A stretch of 64,000 nucleotides of DNA, taken from assembly GCA_951812625.1 (NCBI GenBank), contig CATOSP010000004.1, positions 62,001 through 126,000 of the forward strand, given 5' to 3'. Position 1 is the first letter of the stretch, and every line of letters starts with the position of its first letter. The translations under genes were made by a program, and so were the position numbers. The notes under the pieces were generated by a model. That model was not told the origin of the DNA. It made no database searches and saw only the letters and a list, made by a program, of their open reading frames with translations. The stretch is from an uncultured Dehalococcoidia bacterium. GTDB lineage: Bacteria; Chloroflexota; Dehalococcoidia; Lucifugimonadales; UBA3495. Shown here in pieces: positions 25,423 through 35,428 of the stretch.

Positions 25423-27708
25423 TCAGCCAGGGCCTACCCCGTCCATCAGGATTACCTCTTTCTCGAGCAACCCGTCGAGGCGGTCGCCCAAGCCGGCTTC
25501 CTCTAGGATTTCCGGAGCGTGCTTGCCGGGTTTGGGAGCGGCGTAACCCGAGTTTACCGGAGTCCGGGACAGGCGCGGCGCGGGACCGCAGGTGGTCACC
25601 AGTCCGATCTCGTCATGGGGGCGGACCAGGCTCAACTCGTGGTCGATTACCCAAGGGTCCTGCATCAGTTCCTCAACGTCCGAGACGACGCGGTGTGCGC
25701 CAATGTCAGCGGCGACAAGCCGGTCGACCCATGCGGCAACGGTCTGTCCCTGGAACCGTTCCTCCAGAGAGTGGGCCATAGCCTCCCTGCTCAGGGAGGC
25801 TATGCCGGAGAGACCATCAATGCTCTCGAGACGCACCAGGTCTGCTTCATCCGCGCCGAGGAAGAACCAGCCGTCGCTGGCCCTGTAGGCCCGGTGGAGC
25901 GGGCTGTCCCCCACGGCGTCCTGGCCGCGTGTCTCGTCCCAGGTCTTGCCGTCGTAGAGGTTGTTGTAGGCCGACTGTAGAGTCATGGCGGTATAGGCCA
26001 GGGCGGCGTCCACGTGCTGACCTTCGCCAGTACGCTGGCGATGCAGCAGGGCAAGGGCGACGGCGTATGCGCCCATGAACCCGGTGCCGTAGTCGTTGAC
26101 CGCGTTGGGCTGGGTTGTCGGCGCGCCGTCGCCCCCGAAACGCCGGTCCATGCCGGTGGCCGCCTGGGCGAACTGCTCGTGGCCGGGCCTCATGGCCCAG
26201 GGGCCGAGGTGTCCGAAGGCGTTGAGTGAAGCGTAGACGATGTCCGGCTTCCGGGCCCGGACGCTTTCATAGTCGAGGCCCAGCTTTTCCAGTTTGCCCG
26301 CCCGGTAATTCTGGGCCACCACGTCGGCGTCTTCCAGCAGCCGCCAGAAAACGTCCCGGCCTTCCTCGGATTTCAGGTCGAGGAGGATGCTTCGCTTGCC
26401 CCGGTTAATGTCGTTGTGGCGGGCCACGGTGCGTCCACGGGCCGGGTTGTCGATCTTGATTACGTCTGCGCCGAACTCAGCCATCGTGCGTCCCAGGGTC
26501 GGCCCGGCGAGGATGATGCACAGGTCCAGCACCTTCACGCCCTGGAGGGCCGACCGCAGGAATGCCTCGGGTGCGCGGGGCCTACGGGGAGAACGCGGAG
26601 TCTGCAACTCGGCGAGAATCTCCCTCCGGTGCTGGTCCAGAGCAGGGGCGGGACTGCCCACCGAGCCGGGGGAGGCCGACAGCCGGGCCGCAATGCCGGG
26701 CTGGAGCATCTTGCCGTAGGTGGGGTCTTCCACCTCCAGCACCATGTGGGATTCGCGGGCGTGGGGGTGCTCGAACCACTCCGTGGCGGTGCGGCACATG
26801 GTGCATTCGCTTCCAGCCTCAGCGACAAGGTCCTCCCATTCCTGGGCAGTACGGGTCTTGAAAAGCTCACGGGAGCGGCGGTCGGCCTCGGCGGCCAGGG
26901 CCGGGTCCTGGAGAAGCCGGTCGAAGTCGGTCAGTCCCTCTTCTCCCCACGACGCTATACCGGCGACCTCGCAGAACTCACGGAAGTTCTGGTTGCCGGA
27001 ACCGCCGAAGCGCACCCAACGGCCATCCTTGCATTCATAGTGCCCGCTCCACAGACCCCTGGCCGAGGGCGGGTCCTTTGACGGGTCGTGGACCTTCATG
27101 CCGCGCCCGCCTATGGAGGGAAACATGGCGTCGAACAGGGGCACCTCGATGTGCTGGCCTAACCCGTCGCGCTCGCGGGCGTTGAGGGCCATTGTGACGC
27201 TGACCACGGACTGGAAGGCCGCGTAGCTGGAGGCAATGGGAATGGCGGTGTAAATGGGCTGGGTGGGGTCGGGACCTTCACCCCTGGGAACGTAGGTCGC
27301 CGCTGCCGCGCCCACGACGCCCTCGAAGGCCCTGAGGTTGACCCTTGGGTCGTCGGTGGCGAATCCGGGAATGGAGCAGTAGACTAATTGAGGGTTGGCC
27401 TTGCGCATCTCGTCCGATCCCAGCCCTAGCCGCTGCATCACGCCGGGCCGGAAGTTCTCCAGCAGGACGTCTGCCCCAGCGATCAGGCTGCGGGCGGTCT
27501 CCAGGTCTGCGGAGTCTTTCAGGTCAAGGACGATGCTGCGCTTGCCCCGGTTCCAGGTTGAATTGGCGGGAGTCTTGAGTCGCGGACCGCCGGGAGGATC
27601 TACCCTGATGACATCGGCCCCCTGGTCCGCCAGCAGCATCCCGGCCAATGGCCCGGCCACGTACTGCCCGAAATCAATAACGCGAATTCCATCAAGCGCA
27701 CCCGGCAT
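25423..27708 (-). CDS. Tandem fusion of two CaiB/BaiF (family III) CoA-transferase domains
   Basis: The 761-residue protein is about twice the usual 390-410. Domain 1 (about residues 1-375) starts LDGIRVIDFGQYVAGPLAGM and contains GADVIRVDPPGG, NRGKRSIVLDLK and GADVLLENFRPGVMQRLGLG. Domain 2 (about 388-755) repeats the pattern: LQGVKVLDLCIILAGPTLGR, GADVIKIDNPARG, NRGKRSILLDLK, VVAQNYRAGKLEKLGLDY. Family III enzymes transfer CoA between carboxylates through an aspartyl-CoA intermediate and work as interlocked dimers, so the fusion may form an intramolecular pseudo-dimer. TAGGAGGCTGAAC precedes the ATG. It lies 58 bp downstream of an NHL propeller gene. Substrate not determinable. Confidence 0.9.
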   Translation of the reverse strand: MPGALDGIRVIDFGQYVAGPLAGMLLADQGADVIRVDPPGGPRLKTPANSTWNRGKRSIVLDLKDSADLETARSLIAGADVLLENFRPGVMQRLGLGSDEMRKANPQLVYCSIPGFATDDPRVNLRAFEGVVGAAAATYVPRGEGPDPTQPIYTAIPIASSYAAFQSVVSVTMALNARERDGLGQHIEVPLFDAMFPSIGGRGMKVHDPSKDPPSARGLWSGHYECKDGRWVRFGGSGNQNFREFCEVAGIASWGEEGLTDFDRLLQDPALAAEADRRSRELFKTRTAQEWEDLVAEAGSECTMCRTATEWFEHPHARESHMVLEVEDPTYGKMLQPGIAARLSASPGSVGSPAPALDQHRREILAELQTPRSPRRPRAPEAFLRSALQGVKVLDLCIILAGPTLGRTMAEFGADVIKIDNPARGRTVARHNDINRGKRSILLDLKSEEGRDVFWRLLEDADVVAQNYRAGKLEKLGLDYESVRARKPDIVYASLNAFGHLGPWAMRPGHEQFAQAATGMDRRFGGDGAPTTQPNAVNDYGTGFMGAYAVALALLHRQRTGEGQHVDAALAYTAMTLQSAYNNLYDGKTWDETRGQDAVGDSPLHRAYRASDGWFFLGADEADLVRLESIDGLSGIASLSREAMAHSLEERFQGQTVAAWVDRLVAADIGAHRVVSDVEELMQDPWVIDHELSLVRPHDEIGLVTTCGPAPRLSRTPVNSGYAAPKPGKHAPEILEEAGLGDRLDGLLEKEVILMDGVGPG

Positions 27709-27766
27709 GTTCAGCCTCCTACTAACTCATCTGCTGTGTGGTCAAAGTTTTTCCAGACCAGAGTCG

Positions 27767-28822
27767 TTAGCCCGCGACCCTGACCAGCTTCTGCATTGAA
27801 CGTAGCTCCCGGGGAGGGTCCATGTGACGCCCATAATCAGTCCAGGAGACCTCGGCGACATAGATGTCCCCCTTGGAGTCCACGGCTATCCCGTGAGGGG
27901 AAAAGAACCGTCCTGACTGCTCCCCATAGCTCTCACGGCCCACCCTGGCCAACACCTTTCCCTTAGTATTCATCACTGTGACCCGGGGGCCAAGGTCGGT
28001 GCCGATGTCGTTGGTGCCGATCCCGCAGAAATACTCGCCGATATAAATCAACTCCTCACCCGACCGATCGTCGATACAGATGGCGGCGGCACGGGAGAGG
28101 TTGCCCCACTGGGTCTCGAATTTGCCTTCGGAACTGAACACCTGGACCCGGTGATTCTCACGGTCGGCAATGTATACCCAGCCGTCCTTGTCCACCACGA
28201 CGTTGTGAACGATGTTGAACTGCCCGTCCCCCGTGCCGGATTCTCCCCAGGAGAGCAGGAGTTTCCCGTCCGGAGAATACTTGTGGACCCTGGCGTTAGA
28301 GTAGCCGTCCGCCACGTAGAATTCCCCGGTACGCTTGTCGAAACCCACATGGGCCGGTACGCAGAACGGTTCGCCGCTCATCTTGGGGCTGGGCTGGTGC
28401 GGAGTGCCCAGGGTCATAAGCAGCTTGCCTTCCGGGGTGAACTGCCGAACCGTGCTGTCGCCGTTGTCGACGCAGAAAATGGTGCCGTCGGGAGCCACGG
28501 TCACTCCATGAGGGTTGGTAAACACCCCTTCGCCCCAGGTCCGCACCACGTTACCCTCGGAGTCGAACACGATCATCGGGATGGTGCCGCGGTTGAAAAC
28601 GTACACCTGGTCCTTTGAGTCCACATCTACCGAGGTGCCTTCTTTGTAAACACAGCCCTCGGGGAGGTCGCCCCAGTTTTCGCCAGTTAAGCGGTAATTG
28701 AAACCGTTTTCGCCGATCACCGCTGGCTCGGAAGTCGAGCCGTCAGCACCGTGACCCTCGGTCCGTATCCCGAATTCCCAGTCCTGCTCTTTGTCCTGTT
28801 CCTGATTGACCAACTTGATCAC
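27767..28822 (-). CDS. NHL-repeat beta-propeller protein
   Basis: The 351-residue protein is built of repeated NHL units such as PHGVTVAPDGTIFCVDNGDS, VHNVVVDKDGWVYIADRENH followed by RVQVFSSEGKF, and SPHGIAVDSKGDIYVAEVSW, giving a predicted six-bladed propeller. There is no signal peptide or membrane segment. Such proteins bind ligands or act as peptidyl-alpha-hydroxyglycine lyase-like or lactonase-like enzymes, but no catalytic set was identified. Start ambiguous: GTG at 28822 (GGAG 7 nt upstream) or TTG at 28813 (GAGGTG 6 nt upstream). It is first of three same-strand genes with the CoA-transferase and the DUF4349 lipoprotein, and divergent from the amidohydrolase at 29017. Confidence 0.8.
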   Translation of the reverse strand: MIKLVNQEQDKEQDWEFGIRTEGHGADGSTSEPAVIGENGFNYRLTGENWGDLPEGCVYKEGTSVDVDSKDQVYVFNRGTIPMIVFDSEGNVVRTWGEGVFTNPHGVTVAPDGTIFCVDNGDSTVRQFTPEGKLLMTLGTPHQPSPKMSGEPFCVPAHVGFDKRTGEFYVADGYSNARVHKYSPDGKLLLSWGESGTGDGQFNIVHNVVVDKDGWVYIADRENHRVQVFSSEGKFETQWGNLSRAAAICIDDRSGEELIYIGEYFCGIGTNDIGTDLGPRVTVMNTKGKVLARVGRESYGEQSGRFFSPHGIAVDSKGDIYVAEVSWTDYGRHMDPPRELRSMQKLVRVAG

Positions 28823-29016
28823 CTCTATTCTCCGATGCCGGTAATTTTAGAACATACCGCCGCGCATTGATAGTTTGCTGGCAGGTACTGGCTGGATTCC
28901 GGTCCAGGCAAGCGTTAAGGGGAAGACGGCGAACTTGGAAAACCGTGCAGCGGTGGCTAAACTCAGTACGAAAATAACAGCGCACTCGCAATGAATGGAC
29001 TTTTTGAGGAGGGTAC

Positions 29017-30627
29017 ATGGACCTGACGCTCATGGGAGGCAACGTCCTCACGATGGACTCTCGAAACAGCCGCGCTGAGGCTCTGGCGGTGAGGGATGGC
29101 AAGATCGTCGCGGTTGGCTCAAATCCGGAAATTGCAAGGCTTGTTGGTGAGGAAACTCGGGTGGTGCATTTGTACGGCAGGACTCTGATCCCTGGTTTCA
29201 TCGACTCTCACAATCACTTCAGTATCAACACCTTGGAGCCAGCGGCAGTTGATTGCAGTGTCCCTCCCCACGATACGGTAAACGGGATCAAGGACTGCAT
29301 TGCGGCTGCGGCCAAGGATATTCCTTCCGGTAGGTGGCTGCGAGGATGGGGACTGAGGACTGCCGCGATCCGGGACGGCAGGGGGATTACCCGGTGGGAA
29401 CTGGATGAGGCCGTGCCCGATAACCCGGTGTGCATCATGGACGGTTCAGTCCACGCCTGCTACGCCAATTCCGCGGCGCTGACCCTGGCTGGCGTCGACC
29501 GAAATACTCCCGACCCGTCCCACGGTCGCATTCTCAGGGATGACTTTGGCGAACCCAACGGCACCTTGTGGGAAGGCGCGATGGACCTGGTCTATAACTT
29601 GTCCCTTCGAGCTTACATGGACTATTACGGTGATGATTCTGCCGGTCTGGTGCGCCAAAATGCTCTCCGCCACGTTTCCCTTGGCATCACCAGCGTGGGC
29701 GACGCCCTGGTGGTCCCTGATGCAGCCGAGTTGTACGCCCTCGCAGACAGGCTGGGCCGGATTCCCATGACCCTGCACCAGATGCTGGGGGCGGAGGGTT
29801 TCTTCGCTCCTCCCCGGCGCGTCGCCTCCGGCGTGTCTGGGCATGGCAACGTTTCTGACCGGCTGCGGGGCGGGACCATGAAGCTGTTCATGGACCCGGT
29901 GTTCCCGGCTTCGGCCTATACCCGTTGCCTTGCACATGGGGAGACCGAAGAGGTGGGGGAGATATACTACTCGCAGGAAGAGGCTGATAGCTTGGTGTCA
30001 GACGCCCACGGCAGAGGGATGCAGGTGGCCATCCACTGCCTGGGCAACCGGTCTCTGGACCGGGCGTTGGAAGCATTTGAGAAGGCGGTCAAGAAGCACG
30101 GTGCGCCTACAGCGCCATTCCGCGTTGAACACTTTACCATTGCTTCGCCGGAGCAGATCAGAAGGGCAAAATCTTTGGGGGTGGTGGCGGTGGTCCAGCC
30201 GGGGTTTCACTTCACCGGGGCTGAGAGATACAAGAGCCGCGCGGACGAACTGGAAGGCGACGCCAGGCCCATCGCCATTCGGACCATGCTTGATGAGGGG
30301 CTGACGGTCGCGGGAAGCTCTGACTATCCCTGCGGCCCCCTGGACCCGTTGGTCGGCATCTACGCGGCAGTGACCCGCCGCACCCGGCAGGAGTCGGGAG
30401 CGGTGACGCCGGAAGAGGCCGTCACCGTTACGGAAGCCCTCCGCATGTATACCATGAACGCCGCCCATGCCATGTCCCGGGACGCGGAGGCCGGCTCATT
30501 GGAGCTTGGCAAGCGGGCGGATATGGTAGTACTGAGCCACGACCCTACAACGGTCAATCCTGACTTTATCCGGGACATCAACGTAGAACAGACATACGTT
30601 GATGGACAACTGCTATATTCCCGGTAG
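29017..30627 (+). CDS. Amidohydrolase family 3 protein (YtcJ-like)
   Basis: The 536-residue metal-dependent hydrolase begins with a small beta-sandwich strand set (LTLMGGNVLTMD). The first metal motif is GFIDSHNHF (His65, His67). IHCLGNRSLDRALEAFE (near residue 340), FRVEHFTIASPEQI (near 370) and GSSDYPCGPLDPL (near 430) supply later His/Asp ligands. C-terminal GSLELGKRADMVVLSHDP closes the composite sandwich. YtcJ-like enzymes hydrolyse amide or related C-N bonds; specificity unknown. GAGGAGGG lies 6 nt before the ATG. It may be co-transcribed with the next amidohydrolase, 165 bp downstream. Confidence 0.9.
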   Translation: MDLTLMGGNVLTMDSRNSRAEALAVRDGKIVAVGSNPEIARLVGEETRVVHLYGRTLIPGFIDSHNHFSINTLEPAAVDCSVPPHDTVNGIKDCIAAAAKDIPSGRWLRGWGLRTAAIRDGRGITRWELDEAVPDNPVCIMDGSVHACYANSAALTLAGVDRNTPDPSHGRILRDDFGEPNGTLWEGAMDLVYNLSLRAYMDYYGDDSAGLVRQNALRHVSLGITSVGDALVVPDAAELYALADRLGRIPMTLHQMLGAEGFFAPPRRVASGVSGHGNVSDRLRGGTMKLFMDPVFPASAYTRCLAHGETEEVGEIYYSQEEADSLVSDAHGRGMQVAIHCLGNRSLDRALEAFEKAVKKHGAPTAPFRVEHFTIASPEQIRRAKSLGVVAVVQPGFHFTGAERYKSRADELEGDARPIAIRTMLDEGLTVAGSSDYPCGPLDPLVGIYAAVTRRTRQESGAVTPEEAVTVTEALRMYTMNAAHAMSRDAEAGSLELGKRADMVVLSHDPTTVNPDFIRDINVEQTYVDGQLLYSR

Positions 30628-30792
30628 GGCCCTCGGTGCCCCCGGGCTGGCATGTTCAGTATGAAGACGACCTTGTTTGACAGCCTGCGGGCGCAATGGT
30701 AGCGTTTCGGTACTGTATGAGACTGGACTCAACCCGCTATAGCTGTTCTTGCGAACTGAGCATGGAATCTAGCGAGTAAGAGGAGAACCAAG

Positions 30793-32010
30793 ATGACTGC
30801 GGAGAGGCTACGGTTTATCGACGGGGATTCCCACGTCCTGGAGCCCGAGTCCATCTGGGAGAATTACCTGGAGAAGAAGTACCGCGACCTGATCAACGGC
30901 CATGTCCGGTGGGTGCGGGTGCCGTCCGAGAACGGCGGCAACGGACACAACGGTGCCGCTGCCAATGGTGACCGTACCAACGCCCTGGCCTTCGAGCTGG
31001 AACTTGAGGTCATGGGGCGGCGACCCCTGGGCGAAAGGGACCCCAACGCCGCCACCCGAAATTTCCAGGACCGAGACTTGGACGAACTGGACACCGCGTA
31101 CGGCAAGTGGGCCGACCAGGACTTCCCGGCCAGCGCATACCGCGAGGTCATGGACGTTCACGGTGTTGACCACATGATCCTCTACCCCACTGCGGGTTTC
31201 TGGACTACCGGCGTCACCGAGATGGACGGCGAGACTGCGATGGCCATCCGCCGCGCCTACAACCGCTGGCTGGGCGATTTCTGCAAGGAGATTGGACGCG
31301 GGGCGTGCGGCGCGGCGTCCATCGACCTCCGCGACCCGGTTCTGGCTGCCGAGGAGGTGCGGCGGTGCGTCAAGGAGTACGATTTCAAGGCTGTCCACAT
31401 GAACCCGGCTCCGGTACCCAACCTGCGTGTCTTCGACGAAGAGTGCGACGTGCTCTGGGAAACCTGCGCTGAACTAGGCGTTCCAGTCGGGCTGCATCCG
31501 AGCGCCAACCATCCCTTTGACCAGGGGTTGCTCGACTACCTCCCCGGTTTGCGGAACTGTCGGACCACCGTCTCATTTGTGCTGGGCAGTATGTTGGTTT
31601 GTACCGCCTTCATCATGGGAGGAGTGTTGGAGCGGCACCCAAACCTGAAGCTGGTTTTTTTGGAGTCTGGTTGCGGTTGGGCGTCGTTCTGGCTGGACCG
31701 GCTGGAGGCAGGCATCCAGGGAGGGACCCGGCGGCTGGCGATACAGGGCCTTAACCGCACGCCGGTCGAATACTTCCAGCGACAGTGCTTCGTGGCCGCA
31801 GATCAGGACGACCCCGGAATCGAGCCTCTGATCGGGGCAATCGGCGACCACGTGATCGTGGGGGCAACCGACTTCGGCCACCCCGAGGGACGGAAATATT
31901 TCAAAGCTAAGCAGGACCTGATGGACCTTCCGGGCGTCTCGTTGGAGAGCAAGCGCAAACTGCTGTGGGACAACGCCCTCCGTGCCTACCCCATAGACCC
32001 GGAAGACTAG
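30793..32010 (+). CDS. Amidohydrolase 2 (PF04909-type) TIM-barrel protein
   Basis: The 405-residue protein has the N-terminal metal motif IDGDSHVLEP (near residues 9-18; family D.(D/H).H..P). Other features are a conserved central barrel strand FKAVHMNPAP (near 200), a VPVGLHPSANHPFDQGL His segment (near 236), and IVGATDFGHPEGR (near 357), equivalent to the S.D.PH.E motif. The family includes decarboxylases (ACMSD, gamma-resorcylate) and hydrolases of ring-cleavage products. This long subgroup is frequent in genomes rich in aromatic and xenobiotic degradation genes. A Gly/Asn/Ala-rich insertion at residues 45-60 is unusual and probably a surface loop. AGAGGAGAACCAAG precedes the ATG. A strong bidirectional hairpin follows. 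Confidence 0.86.
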   Translation: MTAERLRFIDGDSHVLEPESIWENYLEKKYRDLINGHVRWVRVPSENGGNGHNGAAANGDRTNALAFELELEVMGRRPLGERDPNAATRNFQDRDLDELDTAYGKWADQDFPASAYREVMDVHGVDHMILYPTAGFWTTGVTEMDGETAMAIRRAYNRWLGDFCKEIGRGACGAASIDLRDPVLAAEEVRRCVKEYDFKAVHMNPAPVPNLRVFDEECDVLWETCAELGVPVGLHPSANHPFDQGLLDYLPGLRNCRTTVSFVLGSMLVCTAFIMGGVLERHPNLKLVFLESGCGWASFWLDRLEAGIQGGTRRLAIQGLNRTPVEYFQRQCFVAADQDDPGIEPLIGAIGDHVIVGATDFGHPEGRKYFKAKQDLMDLPGVSLESKRKLLWDNALRAYPIDPED

Positions 32011-32040
32011 GCTCTGACGGGAAAGCGCCGTTGAATTGAA

Positions 32041-32070
32041 CGAGGGAGTCCGGCTATTCGGACTCCCTCG
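32041..32070. terminator. Bidirectional hairpin between convergent genes
   Basis: CGAGGGAGTCCG (32041-32052) and CGGACTCCCTCG (32059-32070) form a perfect 12-bp stem with a 6-nt loop. It lies between the 3' ends of the amidohydrolase (+) and an SDR (-). It is followed on the plus strand by CCTCTTTCC, only a weak U-tract. Confidence 0.75.
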
Positions 32071-32107
32071 CCTCTTTCCGACTAATCATACCTGTCGTAC
32101 GCGCCCC

Positions 32108-32908
32108 TTAGTTCATTCGCAGGCCGCCATCCACGTTTATGGCCTGGCCCGTAATGTTGTGGGCATCTTCGGAGGCTAGGAAAGCCGCCAGTTTCCCGAT
32201 GTCCTCAGGGGTCTGCTCCCGGCCCAATGGGATGGAATCGGCTACCCGTTTCTCGAACACTTGGCGCTCCGTCAACCCGGCCAGCTGGTCATCCGCGCTT
32301 CGGTTGCGGGCCGCCAACCGTTCCCAGAGAGGGGTCCAGAGCAGCCCTGGGCAGATGGCGTTTACATTTATATTGTGGGGCGCGAGCCGGGCCGCCAGTC
32401 CTTGGGTCAGACTGATGACACCGGCTTTGGAAGCGTTGTAGTGGGTGATGGTCGGGCTTCCCTGCCTTCCCGCTATTGAGGCGATGTTGATGATTTTGCC
32501 GCCGCGCTGTTCCATCATGGACGGGGCTACGGCTTCTGCCATCAAGACGACACCACGGAGGTTCACCTGGTAGGTGTAGTCCCAGTCGTCGATGTTCGCC
32601 TGCTGCCTTTCATCCCAACCCGCCGCGCCGGCTACCCCCGCATTGTTGACCAGAATGTCAATCTTGCCAAAGCGGCCCACGACAGCTTCGGTCACTGCGT
32701 CAATGGAGGATGGGTCCGTGACGTCCAGCGCGATGGACATGGATTCCCGGCCGAATTCGGCAACCTCGGCGGCCACAGCCTCTGCTCCCTGCGGGTTCAA
32801 GTCTGCAACCACGATGCCAGCGCCTTGCCCGGCCAGCACCAGGCTGATGCCACGTCCGATACCACTGGCCCCTCCCGTAACTATGGCCGTCTTGCCAGTC
32901 AGGTCCAT
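32108..32908 (-). CDS. Short-chain dehydrogenase/reductase (SDR)
   Basis: The 266-residue classical SDR has TGGASGIGRGISL (near residues 11-23), VADLNPQG (acidic residue after strand 2, favouring NAD), NNAGVAGAAG (near 88-97), and INIASIAGRQGSPTITHYNA followed by SKAG (catalytic Tyr and Lys near 160-164). The C-terminus is ITGQAINVDGGLRMN. AAGGAGGCCGAGT precedes the ATG. It lies upstream on the same strand as nothing obvious; aroA ends 54 bp before its start region and may share its transcript. The substrate is unknown; alcohols or beta-hydroxyacyl compounds are typical. Confidence 0.9.
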   Translation of the reverse strand: MDLTGKTAIVTGGASGIGRGISLVLAGQGAGIVVADLNPQGAEAVAAEVAEFGRESMSIALDVTDPSSIDAVTEAVVGRFGKIDILVNNAGVAGAAGWDERQQANIDDWDYTYQVNLRGVVLMAEAVAPSMMEQRGGKIINIASIAGRQGSPTITHYNASKAGVISLTQGLAARLAPHNINVNAICPGLLWTPLWERLAARNRSADDQLAGLTERQVFEKRVADSIPLGREQTPEDIGKLAAFLASEDAHNITGQAINVDGGLRMN

Positions 32909-32962
32909 TACTCGGCCTCCTTGGTCGTTATAGTCCCGCCCGACGACCCGCGCAGTTACCGC

Positions 32963-34240
32963 CTATTGCGTGATTGACGCCAGTTGCTCAAAGTAGTCTG
33001 GGAACGTCTTGGAGACGCAGTCGGGATTGTTGATGGTGATGGACGCACTACCCAAAGCTGCCAAGGAGAAACTCATGGCCATGCGGTGGTCGTTATAGGT
33101 GTCTATGGCAGCGGGTCTTATGCTGGCCGGTGGAGTGATTTCGAGGCAGTCGTCGCCTTCGTAGACCTCGGCTCCAACCTTGCGCAGCTCCGTTGCCATC
33201 GCGGCCAAGCGGTCGGTTTCCTTGACCCTCCAGTTCGCTACGTTCCGGATGGCAGTCTTTCCTTGCGCGAAGAGTGCAGTGGTGGCGACCGTCATCGCCG
33301 CGTCGGGGATGTGGTTTAAGTCCAGGTCCACTCCGCGCAGGTCACCCCGGGAGACCTCGATCCAGTCGGTGCCACGAGACACCGTTGCGCCCATCTGCTC
33401 AAGGACGTTGGCCAGCCGAATGTCGCCCTGAACGCTGTTAGCCCCGACCCCGTTGACCCGGACCGTGCCACCTCGAATGGCAGCGGCGGCCAGGAAGTAG
33501 GTCGCGGACGAAGCGTCTCCCTCCACCAGTGCCATCCCGGGCGAGCGGTAGGTCTGGTGGCCGGGCACATGGAAGGTCTGGTACCCCCGGGTCTCAACCG
33601 TCGCGCCGAAGCTGCGGACAACGTCCACGGTCATGTCTATGTACGGTTTGGATACCAGTTCACCCACTACGTTGATGACCATGTCGCTCTGGGCCAGCGG
33701 CGCGGCCATCAGCAGGGCGGTCAGGTACTGGCTGGAAATGTTCCCGCGTATCGATACTTCTCCCCCGGGGATTCCATTGGAGATTATCCGAAGCGGCGGA
33801 TAGCCGTCTCTTAGGAGATACTCGATGCGCACTCCCAGTTGAGCCATGGCGTCCACTAGGTCTTTGATGGGCCGCTCGTACATTCTGGGTTCGCCGGTCA
33901 GGTCGAACACTCCCCTGCCCAGGCAGAGCGCAGCACACAATGGCCGGATGGCGGTGCCGGCGTTTCCGAGGAAGAGTTCGGTCTCCTGCGGAGGGAAGGG
34001 ACTTCCCAAGCCGTATACCCGGCAGCGCGTCCTGTCTGGGGACAACTCCAGCCTGACCCCCAGCCGCTGGAGTGAGTCGAGCATGTGGCGGGTGTCATCG
34101 CTGTCCAGCAGGTTGTAAACGTCGGTGGTCCCTTCGGCCATCGAAGCCAACAGCAGGATTCGGTTGGAGAGGCTCTTTGAACCGGGGAGTTGAACACTCC
34201 CGTCCACACGCTTGATCGGTTGTAGAACGAGTTGGTCCAT
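32963..34240 (-). CDS. aroA: 3-phosphoshikimate 1-carboxyvinyltransferase (EPSP synthase)
   Basis: The 425-residue enzyme joins shikimate-3-phosphate with phosphoenolpyruvate to form EPSP, the sixth shikimate step. Signatures are [15 protein letters not shown] (near residues 17-31), [17 protein letters not shown] (near 89-105), [32 protein letters not shown] (near 166-185), [10 protein letters not shown] (near 241), [11 protein letters not shown] (near 348) and [12 protein letters not shown] (near 386). The NAGTAxRP pattern and length match the class I (E. coli-like) type. The frame is open to 34513, but the fold starts at ATG 34240, near the C-terminal end of that extension. Only a weak GGGGG site is visible. 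The upstream NHL gene has its own terminator. Confidence 0.95.
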   Translation of the reverse strand: MDQLVLQPIKRVDGSVQLPGSKSLSNRILLLASMAEGTTDVYNLLDSDDTRHMLDSLQRLGVRLELSPDRTRCRVYGLGSPFPPQETELFLGNAGTAIRPLCAALCLGRGVFDLTGEPRMYERPIKDLVDAMAQLGVRIEYLLRDGYPPLRIISNGIPGGEVSIRGNISSQYLTALLMAAPLAQSDMVINVVGELVSKPYIDMTVDVVRSFGATVETRGYQTFHVPGHQTYRSPGMALVEGDASSATYFLAAAAIRGGTVRVNGVGANSVQGDIRLANVLEQMGATVSRGTDWIEVSRGDLRGVDLDLNHIPDAAMTVATTALFAQGKTAIRNVANWRVKETDRLAAMATELRKVGAEVYEGDDCLEITPPASIRPAAIDTYNDHRMAMSFSLAALGSASITINNPDCVSKTFPDYFEQLASITQ

Positions 34241-34288
34241 GTCTGTGACCCCCAGAGAAGACTGTTGCTCGATGGAAGAGTGAGTCAG

Positions 34289-34322
34289 AAAACGCCGCTT
34301 GATCCTTTGAAGGACGGCGGCG
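34289..34322 (-). terminator. Rho-independent terminator after NHL gene
   Basis: On the minus strand GCCGC and TCCTT pair with AAGGA and GCGGC around a small loop, and the stem is followed by GTTTTC. It lies about 55 bp after the stop of the NHL gene at 34377 and separates it from aroA. Confidence 0.6.
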
Positions 34323-34376
34323 CTTTCATTGAGAGCGGGTCTGGCCCGGGATTCCGGGCGTGCCGGAGGTACTCGG

Positions 34377-35411
34377 CTAGGTGGTGGCCAGGGTTGGGTT
34401 TCGTATGGGTGCGGCCATCGTATCTTCATCCAGGGGTATGGCGTCCTTGACATATATCTGGACGCGGTATGACTCATAGTCGGGGATATAAAGCCTGAAC
34501 TCGCTGTCGACACGCACCGAGCGAGGATGCCGCAGGTACTTCTCTTCCTCCAGCTTCCCCATCTCCCGCAGGCGATTTGGCATGGCGTTGGTCATCATGT
34601 AGGTGCGGGATACCCTGGACAGGGATGCGTCGCCGAGGAACTTCCAGATATAGCGTCCTTCCTGGTTGAATAGTTGCACCCGATTGTTACCCCAGTCGCA
34701 TACATAGATGTCTCCGTGCGGGTCGACCGCCACGCCGGTTGGCCGGCTGAACTCGCCGTCATCCGAGCCTTCCTGCCCGATGATCATGAGTGGTTCCCCG
34801 GATGAGCTGAGCTTCTGTACCCGTTGGTTGCCCCAGTCTGCAACGTACACATCGCCGAACTCATCAACATGGACCCCCATTGGCAACTCGAACTGGCCCG
34901 GCTCGTTTCCCTGTGAGCCGAAGCTCCCCAGGAACTCTCCGTCCACAGTGAATCGCTGCACCCTGTGATTGCGGGAATCTACCACCACCAGGTTGCCCTC
35001 AGGGTCGAAGGCGATTCCTGCAGGCCCGCTCAACTCACCAGGCCCCTCACCCTCGTCCCCAAACTTGGATACGAACTCCCCGTCGGGATGGAACCGGGTT
35101 ATCCGATGAACTGCCTCGTCGCTGACGAACAAGTCGCCCGCGCCATCGGTTATGACCTGCACCGGCCATTCAAACTGGCCGTCGGCCCTACCGTAGCCGC
35201 CAATCTGCACCAGGTCGCCAGACAACTGTTCGGCGTCGTTGAGAGACCAGACGCGAATCAGCGATGCGCCCTCGGAGCGAAGGAGGATATACACCGTATC
35301 ATCCTTGCCGAAAGCCACGTCAATGGGGAAATTAGTGATCCGGCGCATCCCCAGGGTGCGAAGGTAGGGAAAACCCGCTCGGAGCAGCCCGTATGGTCGT
35401 GCCATTTGCAC
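34377..35411 (-). CDS. NHL-repeat beta-propeller protein
   Basis: The 344-residue protein has at least four clear NHL units: [60 protein letters not shown] and [20 protein letters not shown], each followed by an RVQ/ITRF-type strand. No signal peptide is present. It is a predicted cytoplasmic six-bladed propeller of unknown activity. It is distinct from the NHL protein at 27767. On the minus strand it follows DUF1501 and DUF1800 genes, so it could be part of that cell-surface-associated unit. A large hairpin lies just upstream of its start. Confidence 0.8.
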   Translation of the reverse strand: MQMARPYGLLRAGFPYLRTLGMRRITNFPIDVAFGKDDTVYILLRSEGASLIRVWSLNDAEQLSGDLVQIGGYGRADGQFEWPVQVITDGAGDLFVSDEAVHRITRFHPDGEFVSKFGDEGEGPGELSGPAGIAFDPEGNLVVVDSRNHRVQRFTVDGEFLGSFGSQGNEPGQFELPMGVHVDEFGDVYVADWGNQRVQKLSSSGEPLMIIGQEGSDDGEFSRPTGVAVDPHGDIYVCDWGNNRVQLFNQEGRYIWKFLGDASLSRVSRTYMMTNAMPNRLREMGKLEEEKYLRHPRSVRVDSEFRLYIPDYESYRVQIYVKDAIPLDEDTMAAPIRNPTLATT

Positions 35412-35428
35412 TTCTCCCTCTGCAATGC

